From assembly GCA_905182985.1 (NCBI GenBank), contig CAJJDN010000007.1, forward strand, positions 916,720 to 980,719: a stretch of DNA of 64,000 nt, given 5' to 3'. The position numbers were made by a program, and so were the translations under genes. The stretch's first letter is position 1; each line of letters opens with the position of its first letter. The notes under the pieces were generated by a model that was not told the DNA's origin, did not search any database, and worked only from the letters and a program-made list of their open reading frames with translations. Positions 12,184-24,654 of the stretch are shown here, in pieces. The DNA comes from Paramecium sonneborni. Its lineage: Eukaryota; Ciliophora; Oligohymenophorea; Peniculida; Parameciidae.

Positions 12184-13367
12184 TCAGCAAGTTTACATTG
12201 TAAAAAAAGAGTAAATTTCATTCCATAAGTGAATTTACTAATTTTAAAATATGCGTCTAAATATTGGAAAATTTATAGAAAAAGGTTCATTTTATTCATA
12301 TTTATTTGGATATTTGGTTATTATTGAATTAAAATTTATGGTCTATTCTTTTTCTTCTGTCATATAAATACTAATAAATTATTCTATTGGTACAGATTTT
12401 CTATAATTTAATCCTTTTGTTTATTTAATACTTTTTGATTGCTTAAAATAATTAACTTACTATTTACATCAATTTAATATATTTCAGTCCAAGTTAAAAG
12501 ACTACTCAAATTGAGATTATCCTTGAAAATTGAAGATTTTTATAAATACTCTTTTTCTTCATTATCAATAATTTCTGTATTTAGAGATTATTATATATAA
12601 TTTAAGATCGTTTTAATATCTTTTTATATTGCTTCACTTTATGTATTTAATCCTAGTTAAAATAAATCGGTTGATGATAAATGGCGATGATTATGAATTA
12701 ATCGATATATAAAAACAATAATTTATTCTTAATTGATGGATAGTAGTTTCTATGTTAAAGATTTCCAAGATTAAAAATCAATATATTAAGGAATTTCAAA
12801 AAAATTAATTATTTTTTAACTTATAGCTGTTCCATATTTATTTATTAACCTTTAGAATATTATTTATTTATTAATTCTAATTTTGCTAATATTTAAACTA
12901 TGACTTGCATCAACAAATTGATAAAAATGAGCTTCAAAATTAAATTTATTGAGACTATTTTTTCTTTTTCTAATTTCATAAGAGTATCTTAGTTTTCTGA
13001 CTTTATTTTATTATAATTAAGCTTAATAAGAGTTGGAGAAGGAAATTTTTCTAATTTCAGTTGGTTTACGAGATTTGGATCTAACTACATCAATTGTATT
13101 AAATCTTTCATCTTCGCTTTTTGAAGGTTTGCTACCATTTTATTAAATTTTTTTGTAAACTTCAGTTTTCATTCTTTAAGGAACAAGAGGTAATATTGAA
13201 ATATGTTATTGATTTAAGAACAAAGGTAATTCTTAAATAATAAGTTATTTTGGTTTAATCTTGGGTTATTGAACAGTTAAATCAATATCAAATAATTAAT
13301 TATGACTAGGAGATTGTTGTCTATCTGGTATCAAAGACAATAATCTTTTAATTTGTAATTATTTCAT
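12184..13367 (-). CDS. hypothetical protein, 384 aa
   Basis: Exact frame after removing a 29-nt intron (12343-12371). The N-terminal third is Pro/Gln/Lys-rich and probably disordered (RLLSLIPDRQQSPSHNQ). The C-terminal two thirds is helical with an aromatic-rich end that includes FNFEAHFYQFVDASH and FPIFRRIFQNQQIHLW. The middle contains VFIYRLIHNHRHLSSTDLFQ, which resembles the helix of a cyclin-like or helical-repeat fold, but I cannot assign a family. Its start codon lies only 37 bp from the divergent CFAP36-like gene, so the two probably share a promoter region. Confidence 0.65.
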
Positions 13368-13404
13368 TTCTAAAATTAAATAATAAATACAATTAAACTT
13401 ATTA
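13368..13404. promoter_or_regulatory. short bidirectional promoter region
   Basis: Only 37 bp separate the start codons of two divergent genes. It is nearly pure A+T with a TAATAAAT-like stretch. Both 5' leaders and any core promoter must fit here or overlap coding sequence. Confidence 0.4.
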
Positions 13405-14912
13405 ATGGGTCCTAAGTCTTCCAAAGATAAACCATAAGAACCTTAAAAAAAACAACCAAAATAAGCTCAAATGAAATAATAAAATATGAAAAAAAAACCA
13501 AGTTAAATGGATGAAGATGTAATAGAGTAGTATTTATAATAGATATGGATGTATGATTTGATTTTATAATATTTGGCCTCGCCTATATGGAGAAATCCAA
13601 TATCAGATTTTTTAGATGAAAATTGCATCATATTTGATGATGAAGAAGAAAACAAAATCGTTTATCAAGAAATTCACAAGGTTATATAGTATTAATAGAC
13701 TAGAAATTTAAAAGTATGATAGAAGCTATGATTGAATAATTGATGGTTGATATAGGGGTTGAAGATGAAGAACAATTAAGAAAAGTTATAGAAATGGGAT
13801 TGAAAAATAAAAAACATAAAAAGTATTTTGAATAATTGCTGATTGTTGAGAATTTCTTAGTATTTAAAAAGTTGATGTTGAAAAGAAATAAAGAATTAGA
13901 ATATGAAGCACTGAAGGAATTATAGAAAATAGATGTAAATATATCATTAATAAAAGGGTGGAAAAAATCCTGATATGGAAATCAAAGTAAAATAAGCTGA
14001 ACTTGAGAAAGAAAGAATGGAAATTGAACATGCTGTAGCAATGTCAATTGCTGTTGAAAATGAAAAAGCTAAAATTTAAATTTAAGAAGAAGAGGAGTTT
14101 ATTGAAGCCATAAAATAAAGTTAGATATTATACGAAAAATAATAGTGTATATATTTTTATTTTATTTTAATTAGAAGAAATTTTATAAAGTTAAAAATAA
14201 TAATAGTCATAGGTTGTGAATCATTAAGCTCCAATTTAAAATTAATAACCATAGTCTTAACCTGATTAAAAGGCTGAATCAGTTTTAATTTTTGATGATG
14301 AAGTACAAAATGAAAAAGAACAACCATAATCTATTCCTTAATAATAAAATAAATAAAATAAAAATGAAAAGACATAACCAGAATAAATTAGATAAAAAGA
14401 TCCTCTACCATAAATAGTTTAATAAAAAGTTGAAGTTATGTCTTTAGCTCAAGAAAGAGAAGCCTTGTTAGCTTAAGGGAATGAATTAAAGTAAAATTTG
14501 AAAGAATTTGTAATTTTAAAAATTTATGGGTTAGGAAGAATCTTATAAATAAAACATCAAAAATTAGTAAGATTAAGAAACTTTAGAATAAAGAAAATAA
14601 AGATTATAATAATAGAGAGAATTAATTAAATAAAAAAAGATTAAGGAGAGATAAGATGAATTGAAGAAATATTAAGAAGTATTCTAATTAATTATAAATC
14701 TAGGGAGGGGAATAACAAGAGTAAAAGCCAGAATAATAGGAAAAAGGCCCTTTAGTAGTAGATATGGTAAAATAATTAATATTATATAATAGACAGAATT
14801 TATAGTGGATTAAAAGAGAGCTTAAGAATTAGAATTGAAGAAATAAGAATTAAAGAAGAGAGCAGAATTATTGAAGAAAATTAAATAAGATCAATTACAA
14901 GAATAAGGATGA
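13405..14912 (+). CDS. CFAP36-like BART-domain ciliary protein
   Basis: 452 aa from seven exons (introns 13681-13703, 13935-13956, 14147-14174, 14510-14534, 14679-14703, 14767-14792). After a basic Lys/Gln-rich start, residues about 45-150 form a BART domain: ILQYLASPIWRNPISDFLDE, then CIIFDDEEENKIVYQEIH, and VDIGVEDEEQL. CFAP36 (CCDC104) carries the same ENCxVFDxEEENKxxYxEIH text. The C-terminal two thirds is a charged coiled coil with polyglutamine stretches, ending LKKRAELLKKIKQDQ. By family, BART domains bind small GTPases such as ARL3 and act in traffic of membrane-anchored cargo into cilia. One intron ends in AAG. Start chosen as the first ATG after the divergent spacer. Confidence 0.85.
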
Positions 14913-15061
14913 AATAATAATTATAATATAAATGTTCAATTTATTCATTAATTCTTTTTAATAAAGATTTGCAAGTTAATTTTATATTTATTATTATGCT
15001 AATTTTTGATGATATTAATAGTTAAAATAAATAATTGAATCTTCTTTTATAAAAATAACAT

Positions 15062-16281
15062 TCATTATAGATACTGTTCGTATCTTCCGACATTTCTCCT
15101 AAGAATTTACTCTAAAGGACCCATCATTCTTGTAAATGATTTAAAATCACAATAATATAAAGTACAATCTGTCTAAGAAAATGATGAAGAGCATAAGTAC
15201 TGTTGCTATAATGGTTGCCTATCTAGGAGTATTTTTCAATAAAGCTAATTCTCCAAAATAATCACCAGATTTATAAGCATAAACCCTTTCTAGTTATCCT
15301 TCTTTATAAGCTTCTAATTCTCCTTCCGCTATTAAGTAAATAGTGTCTCCTTATTCTCCCTATAAAATTGAAATATTATTAAACTTATTATATAACTTTG
15401 TCTCCTCTACAATATTTGGCTTCTTTCAAAACATCACAAAATTATAATCTTTCATAAGTATCCATAGATTATAAAAGTTCTATCTTATTCAAAATTTGTT
15501 CCATTTATTCTCTTTTTCTAATAGCAGCATCTTTTACAATATTGTTAAAAGTTGCTCTATCTAAAGCAAAAGCTATAACAGGTTAAATTGCTTTAATAGT
15601 AGCAGCACGAGGAACATTATATAATAAAGCAAGTTCACCAAATGATTCACCAGGTAAATATTTTTTTAAGAATCTTTCTTAAGGTTAATTTGGGAATTTC
15701 TTGGTACATTCTAATTCACCTTCATCTATTACATATAATTCATTTCCATCATCTCCTTAACGAATAACAAAATCACCAGGTCTATAATTAAGTTATAAAT
15801 TTCAATAATTACTAAAACTTTTTTTCTTCCATTGCACCTATTACAGTATGTAAGTTTTATTCATCTAATGCTTAAAAAAGAAATGAATTTAAAACTTTTT
15901 TTCTTATTCTATCAATTTAATCTTTCGTTTTTTCTATAACTCTTGGTTTGAAGTTTTCTTTTTTATTAAATTCTCCATAAACTTCAGCTGAAACTCCTGT
16001 TCTAGTAGTTTTTTTTGTTTCTTTTTAAATAGGTAAAACTTCATCATCTTCATCTTCTTCTTCTTCACTTTGATAATGATGATGAGTTTCTTGCTGTTTT
16101 CCTTTTTAATTTAATGATTCTTATAAATCAACAATATATTACATAATTTTTCAAGCCAATTAATACTCCAATTAATAACATCATCTGGTCTAGCTTACAA
16201 TAATTAAGTTAAAAGTTAATCAAAGACTGGTTTTACCATTTTATTCATATACTCCTATATCGTTTCTTTCACTTAATTCAT
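15062..16281 (-). CDS. cAMP-dependent protein kinase regulatory subunit
   Basis: 370 aa after four introns, with an exact spliced frame. Order: an N-terminal helical docking segment (about 1-45), an acidic linker with a His/Glu run, the inhibitory hinge RTGVSAEVYGEFN at about residue 90, and two cyclic-nucleotide-binding domains. Their phosphate-binding cassettes read FGELALLYNVPRAAT and FGELALLKNTPRQAT; both keep the Glu and Arg that grip cAMP, and Ala after PR favours cAMP over cGMP. The C-terminus GPLEQILRRNVGRYEQYLQ is typical. Ser in the hinge (G-V-S) makes it R-II-like, a phosphorylatable inhibitor. By family it holds the PKA catalytic subunit inactive until cAMP rises; in Paramecium cAMP controls ciliary beating. 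Confidence 0.95.
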
Positions 16282-16401
16282 AGATAATATAAATATTTAT
16301 ATAATTGATATTTATGTAAAATATATTCTTATATCTAACCTAAGTAATAATATGATTTTGATGAACTAAAATAAATGTTAAATGTTATTAAATATCAGAA
16401 A

Positions 16402-18622
16402 TCACAATTATAAAAGCTCAATTCCTAATTGTAAGAAATATGTTCCAATTAGATACCGTATCATGTTAATTTTGATTTGTTCAATTATGAAACAATTTTT
16501 TTTAATCATCTCAGGAATACTTAATTCAATGTTTTTGATGATTTAACATATATAATTGATAGTATATATACCACAATCATATGAATTTTTTTATTAACTT
16601 ACAGGAATGTCTTACCAACCATCTATCACATTAAAATTAAAATCTTTTAATAATTTTTTTATTTAGTGCAATAAATCTGCTTTTTTATCTTTTAGTGAGT
16701 CAATCAAATATAGTTTTTCATTTTCATAAACAACTGATAAAAAATGCCCTCGATCTAAATTAAAAAAAAAAACAAATCTAAGCTATTTCTAATTATTATT
16801 ATGATTATCTATAATATCCTTAAAAACTCTAGTATATTATATTATATGATATTTACTGATTTTCTATTGGTTGATCTTTTGAAATCAGACTGCCAAATAT
16901 ATCTTAAAATTTGGCACAATTAATAAAGATTGTGTTATTATTTTTTAGATTTGGACTGATTAAAAATCTTTATGTTAAAACTGATTAAATGACAATATCA
17001 ATAATATTTGAATTAAGCCATTTACCTGCTTATAAAGATTTAAGCTAATAATTAGTAATTCCAGATTCTCCATAATTTAGGATTGTACGAACTGGAGCCG
17101 TTGATTATAGTCTTCTCAACAACAATTGCTAAGGTTCACGTTTAAGTATTAATTCTTTCCCATTTTGAAATAATTTTTATCCTTAATTGTATTTCAACCA
17201 TTTTTTATCTCTAGTTGAATAATCTATACATTTTTCCAATGTAAAAATTCCATCTTTTTTATCATTTTCAAATTTTCCACACAAATAGGTTCCATCTTAT
17301 GCAAATAATTCTTTTCCTAATCCATGTCTTACTCCTCCTTTGAATTCTCCTATATACTATAAATAACCATGTCTATACATTCTTCCTATACCATCAAATA
17401 ATCCATCTTAAAAACATCCTTTATACTAAAAAACATCATTATCATCAAGAAATTTTAATATCCCATCTATTTCTTCCTAATATTATAATTTATTAACATG
17501 TGGATCAAATTAATCATTAACTGAACCTTAATATAACAAACTAGAATTTATTTTCTATTTTATTTCTTCATTATAATGTGAAATGCGGGCATTACAATAA
17601 AATGCATTCATATTAAAATTAATTGGAAGTGGAATATAAGACGGTTCATGATGGGATATCCAAAATTTACCAGTTACTCTATAAATAAATTATTATTTAT
17701 TTACATAGTTCCATCAAACAATAAGATTTAATTTTGTTGTTCTTTATGTTTTAATCTATGTAATACTTTACCAAACTTAATTTTCTCTTATTAAATTAAT
17801 TAAACCTGTTTAAATTAATATTCATGTTATTGTTATTATTATTATTTTTTTAACTTTTCTTTTTCTTTTTCATTTTCTTTTTCTTTTTTTAATTTAGCTT
17901 CTTTTTCCTTAAATTCTTTGCCTTAAAATGCATTAATTTAAAGCATAATAAAAGGAAGTTATTCAAATATTGACGCTAATTCCAAATTTGTCTTTAAATC
18001 AAATATATTTCTTAGATCTATTATTTCATTTGATTATTCTATAGATATTTCTTTTATTTCAAGAATAATTTTTAATAGTGTCCTAAAATCTTATTAATTT
18101 ATGTTTTCTTTTTTTTGTACTTTTTGCTTTTCATATTTTAATTTTAATAGTTCATCATCTTCAATATGAACTAGTTGTAACATCTCTTCCTCATAATTAA
18201 TTCCTATTGATTTCATTAATCTTAAAATTTATTCATAAGTTGATTTCCCATCATTTATAATTGTTAATAGAAAATAAAAAATATGATTAAGTATGAAGTA
18301 ATTTTGCGTATAAAAATTACCCTATTCTTTTAACTTTGTTTATGATTGGCATCTTCTAAACATCCAATGAATTTTACCCATCTCATCTCCATCCAATAAT
18401 TTAAAACTAGATGATGATATTGCTAAATTTTCATCGTCTTCTACTTATTTTCTAGATTTTTCATTTTCAATAAATGCCCATTTCACATAATCTATGAAAT
18501 TCATTTTTTCACTATCTTCTTCTAATTACATTAACTAAACTTTATTTATTCAATAAAATATTACACAAATTTAACATAATACAATTTTTTAATTCAATTT
18601 TTTTTTCTATTACTCTTTCCAT
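16402..18622 (-). CDS. MORN-repeat protein with C-terminal Ulp1/SENP-like peptidase domain
   Basis: About 718 aa with three introns (16755-16773, 17679-17704 and, near the start, a 19-nt intron). N-terminal ~200 residues: helical, acidic. Middle: a Lys/Glu coiled coil. Then MORN-type repeats, for example GCFQDGLFDGIGRMYRHG and YIGEFKGGVRHGLGKELF. The C-terminal third matches C48 peptidases: WLNSNIIDIVIQ, RGHFLSVVYENEKLYLIDSL with His and Asp, and PVSQQKNSYDCGIYTINY with the Gln and Cys, so a full His-Asp-Gln-Cys set is visible. The His is followed by Phe rather than the usual Trp. By family the domain cleaves SUMO or a related modifier; MORN repeats often bind membranes or scaffolds. The exact first exon is uncertain: an alternative start at 18531 also keeps the frame. 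Confidence 0.8.
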
Positions 18623-19400
18623 TTGTGCCTTTAATTTTCATAATAATCAGTTTAGTCCTTATTTGAGAAAGAATCTACGTCTATTTCTGAATTTACTTCT
18701 GGATTTGCTTCTACTTTTTGCTTTTCACTTCTCTTTTGTCAACAATTATCTATATTATTAAATATATATGATAACTTAATCTGAAATATCAAACTGGATG
18801 AAATAATTTTACTTTCGATATTAAAACGGGAATATTATTTAATAATGAATAATGAGAAATATTGTATCCCAATTTTAATCTGTTATTACCTACCTTATTT
18901 GTAACATCAAAAAATCTCTTAATTTTCCTTTAATTATTATTCGATTTAATTGATCAATCTTATCTATAGATTGGTGGATTATTTGCATTCAATTTCTAAG
19001 TTTTAATCTTGCTTACTTTTTTATAAAATTATCCAGCTTAAAAGAAATTAGGTTCTTATTTCATTGAACAGATTCATCTTACAAAAATACTTTCATTCTT
19101 TTATAATTTGTTTTATTTTGATTATAGAAAATACATTTAGTATTCGAATTATTTTATTTAGAAGCATCGGATAGAGAAAATAAAAAATGTATATAATTAT
19201 TACAATACAAGGAAAAAAATGTTTACATTTTTAATTCTAACATTTTAGAATATATTAATAATATTAATATAGTCTAATTGACTTTCAATAATTATAATTA
19301 TAATAATATATGAAATATATCAATTATCAAGGCATATTATTAACCTTGTGAAATTCTTTTTGATAATTGTAATATAAAGATTTTTTCTACATTATTTCAA
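18623..19400. other. intergenic with unresolved coding-like fragment (-)
   Basis: Around 18640-18740 the minus strand has a frame of very protein-like acidic text (EANPEVNSEIDVDSFSNKDQ), but I could not join it to an ATG or cleanly to the downstream gene. A second minus frame beginning near 18990 (MQIIHQSIDKIDQLNR) is also open. These may be mis-spliced 5' exons of the MORN/Ulp1 gene or remnants of a decayed gene. Confidence 0.35.
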
Positions 19401-19577
19401 ATGGATACGATTTTCAGCAAATCTGAAAATGATGACTATAAATTAAAAGTTACAATCAAAAAATGGAAATTAGTATTAGAAGACTTGAATTATTACTCTG
19501 ATAAATTGATAATAAATTAAATTCTAGAGGATTACATAATTCAAAATAATATAATTATAGGTAATAGAATTATTTGA
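19401..19577 (+). CDS. possible short protein, 58 aa
   Basis: Intronless ciliate-code ORF. The composition looks protein-like (KLKVTIKKWKLVLEDLNYY) but it is short, has no domain, and could be chance in AT-rich DNA. A 3' intron and further exon cannot be excluded. Treat as a weak call. Confidence 0.3.
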
Positions 19578-19722
19578 TATAATTTTATTAATTACAAAAA
19601 TTTTTGAAACTAATTCATTTTATTAATAAATATGAACAGATGTCATTATATCTGGAGCTAGATTGAGGAAAAGACTATTTTTAATGTAAATTCTATGAAT
19701 TTATGATAATTTAGAAATTTTT

Positions 19723-19985
19723 TCATTCATCTAAAAAATATAAATGCAAACTTTAGTTTATAAAGACTAAAACAAAATAATTACTTTTGTAAAACTCAAT
19801 TAAAAGTTCTACATGAGTCCCAGTAGCAAATATTTGTAATTGCTCAATAAGTTTTTTTTTAATTTTCTTAAGCATTTTCATAAAGAATGATTTAAAACAA
19901 ATATTTTTGATAATAATTTTAAACAGTGTCGAAATTATGTTTTCAAATTTCCAAGATTTATTTAATAATAATTCAATTCTATCAA
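19723..19985 (-). pseudogene. coding-like fragment without a start
   Basis: A TGA-bounded frame gives natural-looking text (FDRIELLLNKSWKFENII near its beginning and LIEQLQIFATGTHVELLIEF near its end) and stops at 19723. No ATG exists in the first 35 codons. A 35-nt GTA...TAG stretch upstream could be an intron, but no start lies beyond it. Probably a remnant of a lost gene or a badly resolved exon. No family recognised. Confidence 0.3.
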
Positions 19986-20067
19986 ATCAATAGAAATAGT
20001 TTAAATATCATACTTATGTTATAAGTTAAAAAAGAATTACATAAAATTTAAAGAAATAAACTTAATT

Positions 20068-21573
20068 TCAAAATAGTATATTAGTACTAAACATTTAGTC
20101 TGGGTCGGCTGTCGCCTATTAGCATTCTCCATAGTTAAGTAAATCTCTATTAGGACTTAAATGTGATATTCTCACATGATCCTTTAGAGGAACTCTACTA
20201 TGATTCATTCTAGCAGCACGATATCTTTCTTCTATGATTTCAGTGAAATTCGGTTGACTAGTTAGTCTTTCATTTATCATTTTAATTAATGGTTATTTCA
20301 ATAATTTTTTATCGATTTTTGGTTAATCCTTCCTTTAAATTCGATAGGATGTAGGGGGTATCTAAATTATTAATAGTAATATACAAATCCACCCATTTTA
20401 TTTTATTATTTTACTTTATTCATATATAATAATTCTTCCCTGTCATTTGAATTTTATAAAACAGAAATAAATAAATCTTATGGGTTTATCCTTAATAGAT
20501 CATTTGAATGAGAATCTTATTTTGCCTATCTAGGTGTTGAAATTTCAAATTCAAATTAAGAAGTAATAAATAACTTTTAAAAACTTGCTTCAGGAGTAAC
20601 ATGAGATATAAATCGATGAGGTTGTTTGATCACATTCATATTTTTTAAATAATAATTAGTGACTTCAATACCACAATAATATTAAGAACTATTATTATTA
20701 TTTTATTAATTTAATGTTGAATTAATAAATGTAAAAGGTAAAAAAGTGGCTTTACTTAGTAAATTCTAATCTATATGTTAAATTCCTTTTGGTAGTTTTT
20801 TTAAATATTATCCAATATTTTATGTAGATATCTAATAATGATTAGAATTTTCAGGTTCTGATCTTCCCCAAATGGCTCTGCAATGATAAAATTGAGCCTT
20901 TTCTAAATTTGCCTATAAATAAGCTTCTTATCCAAGTTTATCAAAACATACTACTTCTAAATATTTATCTTTAAAATGCCAAGAATATTATAGTAACTTT
21001 TTTAAAATTTTGACAGCAGTCTCATGCATTTTTAAATTATGAGCTAAATTACTGAGTTTGAGTAAAACCTTTTGCCTAAATGATTTTTAAACTTCTTCAA
21101 CATCATTACAAATATCACATAAATATAGCTAAAATAATCATTTTAATTACTAATTATGTAAATGTTTAGATTGCTGATGAATAATATGTAAATTTTAAGT
21201 ATGTTTCTGCAATCAATACATATGAATTTAGCAATCCCATAATATTGTCTCTTACAACATGTAAAATCATCACATCTACAACTGCATCGATTGCCTTATC
21301 AAGTTCTTTATTTTTAAATGCTGTCGAGTATTATTATTATAACTGTTACAAAATCGCTGGGAATTTACTATTTCTTCTTTAAAACAAAGTTGAACTAATT
21401 GATTTATAATGATGAGCTCTACTAGTGGTTAACAAATCGCTATTCATTTGAGTTTCGGTTTCATGAGTTTTCAATGAATCAAGATTTAGTTTTAATAATT
21501 TTTTCTTTATTGATTCAGAATGAGAAACTCCTCTCTTTGGTGTATTTAGTTGATAAATTTTGTTTTAAAGCAT
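20068..21573 (-). CDS. TPR-like repeat protein, 486 aa
   Basis: Exact frame after introns 20362-20384 and 21129-21150; an in-frame TGA two codons before the ATG fixes the start. The middle (about residues 100-260) shows paired helices of TPR spacing: AETYLKFTYYSSAIQTF, LSNLAHNLKMHETAVKILKK and DKLGQEAYLQANLEKAQFY. The C-terminal 100 residues are unlike TPRs: they include GGFIPPTSYRIQRKDQPK and end in a conserved-looking basic stretch FTEIIEERYRAARMNHSRVP. TPR proteins act as scaffolds; the partner is unknown. The ATG at 20396 could be mistaken for a separate 101-aa gene, but the long ORF runs through it. Confidence 0.75.
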
Positions 21574-21623
21574 ATATCAATTATTAAATAAAATTTCATT
21601 TTTATGTTTATAACAAAAAAAGT

Positions 21624-22967
21624 TCATTACTGTAGTTTAAATGAAACTACATTTAAAATAGTATTCTATAAATTACCTAACTTGACCAAATTTTTTACTT
21701 TTCTTTATAATTAATCCCCATTATCAATGAAAGGAGTGTCATATTTTTATTTATATTATTTTTATCTTTATTTACTTTCATGATACAATTCATTGAGCCT
21801 AAATTCTGTTATACTCTTATAAGAATCTCCCTGGCTTTCATGGGAAATATCATTTTCTTGAGATAATTGGGGTCTTTGAACTTTTCTAGAAGTAAGTTTA
21901 TTTTTTGAGATTTTATGTTAGGATCTGCAAGTTTGGCTTCCATTTTCAAAAAAATCTTTTAATATTTATGGATTAGATTAATTTATGCTAAACTTGTCTG
22001 CTGCTTCAATAAACTTATTTCTAATATTTAATTTAGAAACTTCTGATTCAGATCTATACATTTTTACATTAGGTTTTTATTAATTTCTTATTTGTTCAGG
22101 TAGATTTCTATTAAAAACATGGTATTTAATTTAATCTTCAATACTATATAATTAATAAATATACTTTTAAATGTGATTATAATATTCCTAACATTATTTT
22201 TCAGGTTTTCTTTTGACTTCTGCTTGTTTAAGCACAGTATTTCTTAATTTTTAGAAAAGTGAGATAGGCTAGATCTATTGTTTGATTTCTTATTAACTTG
22301 TCTGTTACTTTTACTATTCTAAATTTCTGTGAACATAATCAAAAAACCATTTTTTCTTCTAAAATACATTCATAATTCTCCATGCATCTTCATCAGTTAT
22401 ATCTTTTTTTAATAGTAGTTCTTTTTCCTCTTCATTTAGACGTTCTCCACTTAATTTTTCACATCTCTTTATTAATTATTCCTCTTTACCACTAGAAGTA
22501 CTTCTTTAAGAAAATTTTCTAACTGGTATTCTGAATTTAGATTATGAAATTGGTTAGATTAATTCTTTTGTACTAGATGTTAATTACATTAATGTTTCTT
22601 TCCTTGATAATTTTGGTGGATTAGCAGGTTTTGGATTTTATGTTATGAGAATAGATTATTTTCTTTATTGTTAAAATCTTTCGACAAGGTTAAAAATTTA
22701 ATCAGCTTAATTTTTTTTAATTGATTTATGTCTTGTTTATTAACGTCTTGGAGGAATTCTAGCAGATTTATCAATATCATTATGATCCATTAATAACATT
22801 TATTTTGCACTAATAGATCCTCTTAAGAAAAGATCAAAAATTTTATTATTGGGCATAGTAACAATTTCTAAACCAAGTGGTGGAGGTACAAATCTTGATT
22901 TTGTTGTTGAAACGAATTCGACTGTTTTTGGAGTTGAATTATGAGAATGCAATTTATCAAATTTCAT
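21624..22967 (-). CDS. hypothetical protein, 447 aa
   Basis: Single-exon ORF, 448 codons including the stop. The first 60 residues are Pro/Ser/Thr-rich and contain FVPPPLGLEIVTMPNNKIFD. Most of the rest is basic and low-complexity with isolated helices, for example LNEEEKELLLKKDITDEDAWRI near residue 190. The C-terminal 100 residues are Ser/Glu-rich. No known domain; composition is that of a largely disordered, possibly cytoskeleton-bound protein. It starts 50 bp upstream of the TPR gene's start region on the same strand. Confidence 0.68.
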
Positions 22968-23493
22968 AATAATAATATATTCTAATATAAATTATAACAT
23001 TCAGTATCAATATTCATACCAATTAGAATATATTTTAGCCATTGCCATTTAAATAGGCCTAATAAATCAGTTTATTTTTTTATTGATCATTTTTTATCGT
23101 AATATCAATGTAATTTAGTTTTCTTATTTTATATTTGAATAACCAAAGAGTCTATTTATTTTTTCTATTCTTATTAAATTATAAAAACAAAGAATAAAAA
23201 CTTATAATGTTTATACTTATTATTAATTGTTATTTGTTAATTTTTTTTGGTATTGAGTCTAAGAGAAAAATTACTCCTGTTTCTAATTTTATTTGAATCC
23301 AAAAATGAAAAAAATAAAATGAGATCTCTTTATTTTTTTATGAAAATATAAATCTATTATATAATTAAAAATATCAATGCTATGATATGTTTAAAATTTT
23401 CTCATTTTCGAACCAACAATATTATTATTCATATATATAATTTAAAAATATCTGCACAATTACAAGAATCTATCAAGTAATTTTGGAAAATGA
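22968..23493. other. intergenic, AT-rich
   Basis: About 525 bp with long T and A runs and stops in all six frames. No gene, RNA gene or repeat recognised. Confidence 0.5.
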
Positions 23494-23778
23494 TCATTTT
23501 ATTAACTAATTTAAAGGCAAAGAATTTATGCATTGTGAAGTAAGATTATGTGTAACATAAATATATAATTTAAAATCATCTTTATTATTATTAAATGACA
23601 TTTTAAAGTTGTTTTCAGATCTTTAACATTCTTTTGTAAATTTTTTCATAGAATCTTTCATATTTTTTGTTTAAAAGATAATCCTAAAATGTACGTTCTA
23701 AAATATTTGAGAAAATGATAAATTCTCACTTGCTTAATTAACTTTATATGAATCTAATAATACATTATAATTTTTCAT
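23494..23778 (-). CDS. hypothetical protein, 94 aa
   Basis: Intronless ORF under the ciliate code, starting at the first ATG beside the divergent gene at 23824. Text is protein-like (VLLDSYKVNQASENLSFSQ, then MKDSMKKFTKECQRSENNF). No domain. The short divergent spacing (45 bp) supports it being a gene rather than chance. Confidence 0.5.
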
Positions 23779-23823
23779 AGTGATCAATAATATAATTAAA
23801 AATATTAAAGTATTAAAAATATT
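23779..23823. promoter_or_regulatory. short bidirectional promoter region
   Basis: 45 bp between divergent start codons, all A+T except a few bases. Core promoter elements for both genes must lie here or inside the genes. Confidence 0.35.
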
Positions 23824-24654
23824 ATGTCATTATCTTAAAGAATAACAGTGACATAAAAAGGAAGAGAACTTCAAGAATAATTGAGAGACCAAAATAGATA
23901 ACCATAAAAGCCATCATAGATTAAAGAAAATTAAGGTAAACGGATAGCACAAATAGATAGATAGTATAGCTCATTTTTTTGATAAAGAACTAAAAGCATA
24001 AGATTAACTTGATAGTTATGCTTCTTTAGTTTAAAATAGATTGAAGTCTCCAGAATAGATAATTGAATTTCTTGAAACAAAATTTTAGAAATAACCTTTA
24101 TTTGTTTAAAAGGAGATGTAAAAGGTTGGATAAAGAATATACCATTATGGCAATAAAGATATACAGTCTTAGGTTGTGTTGCCTTAGTTAGATTTTAGAT
24201 AAAAGTAATATATGAAAAACAAATATGCTAATTTTAGTGAGAATATATCATCTCGATAATCAAGTAAAACTTAATTTAAATGATAGAACATAAAGTTGAG
24301 GAAGGATTAACAAAAAAAATAAATTTTATGTTATTTTAGGAAGGAAAGATAGAGAGAATGATAACTAAGTATGAAAAATTTAATGAAAAAGCTAAATTAA
24401 TACCCGAATATAAGAAAGATGATAAAAAAGGAGAAGATTTTATGAAATAATTATTATAAAGAATGGATGCAGGTCAAGAAACAAGAGTTGAATCTCTATA
24501 AGAAATAAGATAATAACATAAAGCAGAATTAAGTTTACTTGAATATTAAAATCTATAAAAGGAAAGACTAAAATAAACTATGACTGATTTGCATAAATCA
24601 AAATATGGTAAATATTGGAATAAATAAAAATTATCATCTAGAACAGATAAATGA
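23824..24654 (+). CDS. coiled-coil protein, 260 aa
   Basis: Three exons (introns 23936-23960 and 24264-24286), exact frame. The first 40 residues are basic with Arg and Gln, then mixed sequence including SPEQIIEFLETKFQKQPLF. The last 110 residues form a charged coiled coil (EGKIERMITKYEKF onwards, then AGQETRVESLQEIRQ) and the protein ends in a basic tail. No enzyme motif. A structural or ciliary role is plausible only by composition. Confidence 0.68.

Noticed and set aside
20068..20396. Separate 101-aa gene starting MGGF with its own intron
   Set aside because: The upstream ORF (from 21573) runs in frame straight through this ATG, and the combined gene is an exact multiple of three, so MGGF is an internal Met.
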